Positions 63,453-64,000 of a stretch of 64,000 nt of DNA are shown piece by piece (the first letter of the stretch is position 1; each line of letters begins with the position of its first letter). Below the pieces are notes generated by a model. The model saw only the letters and a program-made list of their open reading frames with translations. It was not told where the DNA came from and did not search any database. This DNA comes from Halalkalibaculum roseum (GTDB taxonomy: Bacteria > Bacteroidota > Rhodothermia > Balneolales > Balneolaceae): positions 1 through 64,000 of the forward strand of contig NZ_JAALLT010000004.1 of assembly GCF_011059145.1 (NCBI RefSeq). Reading direction: 5' to 3'. The position numbers and the translations under genes are program-made.

Positions 63453-63650
63453 ATGGAACACATGGATCGTCTCCGCAAAGAGATAGAAGACTACATCTTT
63501 GAGAATGGAAAAGAGTATGATCGCCTCCTTATGTCAAAAAGTTTCTACAATAAGCTCAAGAAAGAAGCTGATGAGAATGATTTTGATGTGGATCTGCCCA
63601 ATCTCGAAATAAAGGAGCACACCAATTACGACTTCAAGCTTCTTCCCTGA
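63453..63650 (+). CDS. Small hypothetical protein
   Basis: This 65-residue protein is highly charged and helical (MDRLRKEIEDYIFENGKEYD, SFYNKLKKEADENDFDVDLP). A start three codons later (second Met) is also possible. It resembles conserved small cytosolic proteins of unknown role. No partner gene is evident. Confidence 0.6.
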   Translation: MEHMDRLRKEIEDYIFENGKEYDRLLMSKSFYNKLKKEADENDFDVDLPNLEIKEHTNYDFKLLP

Positions 63651-63723
63651 ATTTCTTAGAGGTTGGTAACAAGACGCACCAATCTTACCACAAACCCTGT
63701 GAAGTTACACTGTCGACCGCATT

Positions 63724-64000
63724 TTAGGTGTGCTTGACACCTAGCTTCAGAATTTCCGGCTGAACAAGTTCTTCATAGTCGCTGTAAGCCAGCTTAATCA
63801 CTTCCCTGTGATTACCGGCATTGAATGCGATGATTTCGTCATCCGTCAGCGACTCAGCCACAAGGGTATCCATATCATATAAGTTGCCGAATGGCGGCAT
63901 GGCCCCGGTTTCGGATTCCGGGAACAGGCTTTTGAACTCATCTTCAGAAGCCAATTCCACATCGCCGGCATCCAGGGCTTCCCGGATTGCATTAAAGTCA
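63724..64000 (-). CDS. YbaK/ProX-type aminoacyl-tRNA deacylase (5' end beyond window)
   Basis: The frame is open to the window edge, so only the C-terminal 91 residues are visible. They contain FKSLFPESETGAMPPFGNLY, DMDTLVAESLTDDEIIAFNA and GNHREVIKLAYSDYEELVQP, which are hallmarks of the YbaK/EbsC fold. Such enzymes hydrolyse misacylated tRNA or related amino-acyl compounds. The first half, with the catalytic Lys, lies outside. Confidence 0.9.
   Translation of the reverse strand, partial: DFNAIREALDAGDVELASEDEFKSLFPESETGAMPPFGNLYDMDTLVAESLTDDEIIAFNAGNHREVIKLAYSDYEELVQPEILKLGVKHT

Noticed and set aside
1-64000. CRISPR arrays, tRNA or rRNA genes, intact insertion sequences, integrase genes
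   Set aside because: Looked for on both strands. No regularly spaced repeats, cloverleaf with anticodon, rRNA-like stretch or transposase/integrase motifs were recognised.

Overview
The window looks like a chromosome segment from a marine or saline member of the Bacteroidota/Balneolota (FCB group). The evidence is a SusC/SusD pair with an ECF sigma factor and a FecR anti-sigma factor, sulfatases, many lipoproteins, DUF1080, DUF4386 and DUF4382 proteins, propeller-type sensor kinases, a decayed DUF6090 gene, and almost no strong Shine-Dalgarno sites. The species cannot be named from the sequence alone.

Layout. (1) 1-12.2 kb is a polysaccharide-utilisation locus on the minus strand. In transcription order it reads ECF sigma, FecR, SusC with an STN signalling domain, SusD, terminator, GH3 glycosidase, sulfatase, second sulfatase (cut by the window edge). 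It should sense, import and desulfate a sulfated glycan. (2) 12.4-18.1 kb is mixed: a SEC-C microprotein, a membrane AraC-type regulator whose N-terminus is out of frame, a CPBP protease and secreted proteins of unknown role. (3) 18.1-22.4 kb holds an S41 protease split by a G7 homopolymer, then an M23 peptidase and a polysaccharide deacetylase. Each of the last two is followed by a 125-126 bp attC-like site with matching outer cores, so this stretch looks like integron cassettes without an integrase in view. (4) 22.6-24.9 kb is a two-domain multicopper oxidase translationally coupled to a ZIP metal transporter. (5) 25.6-36.7 kb holds secreted proteins, an oxidoreductase, a sensor kinase, a cyclase-family gene, a lone receiver protein and several gene relics. 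(6) 36.9-45.0 kb has two divergent, giant, non-hybrid propeller sensor kinases separated by a spacer that contains the relic of a third kinase C-terminus. (7) 45.2-64 kb appears more GC-rich by eye. It carries a class V aminotransferase, a Met/His-rich cytochrome c, a second GH3 enzyme, an esterase, an M3 oligopeptidase, DUF1080, an XRE regulator/membrane pair, a TonB protein and, at the edge, a YbaK-type deacylase.

Themes. Glycan use joins the two ends of the window (PUL, GH3, esterase, DUF1080, TonB). Envelope remodelling and peptide turnover recur (M23, deacetylase, S41, M3). Decay is unusually visible: at least five gene relics (DUF6090, SHOCT membrane protein, cyclase, kinase C-terminus, CotH-like 3' end), two single-base homopolymer frameshifts, one relic attC arm, and a roughly 200 bp 3'-flanking repeat present in two clear copies and one weak copy. 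The most promising unusual system is the attC-bounded deacetylase/M23 pair.
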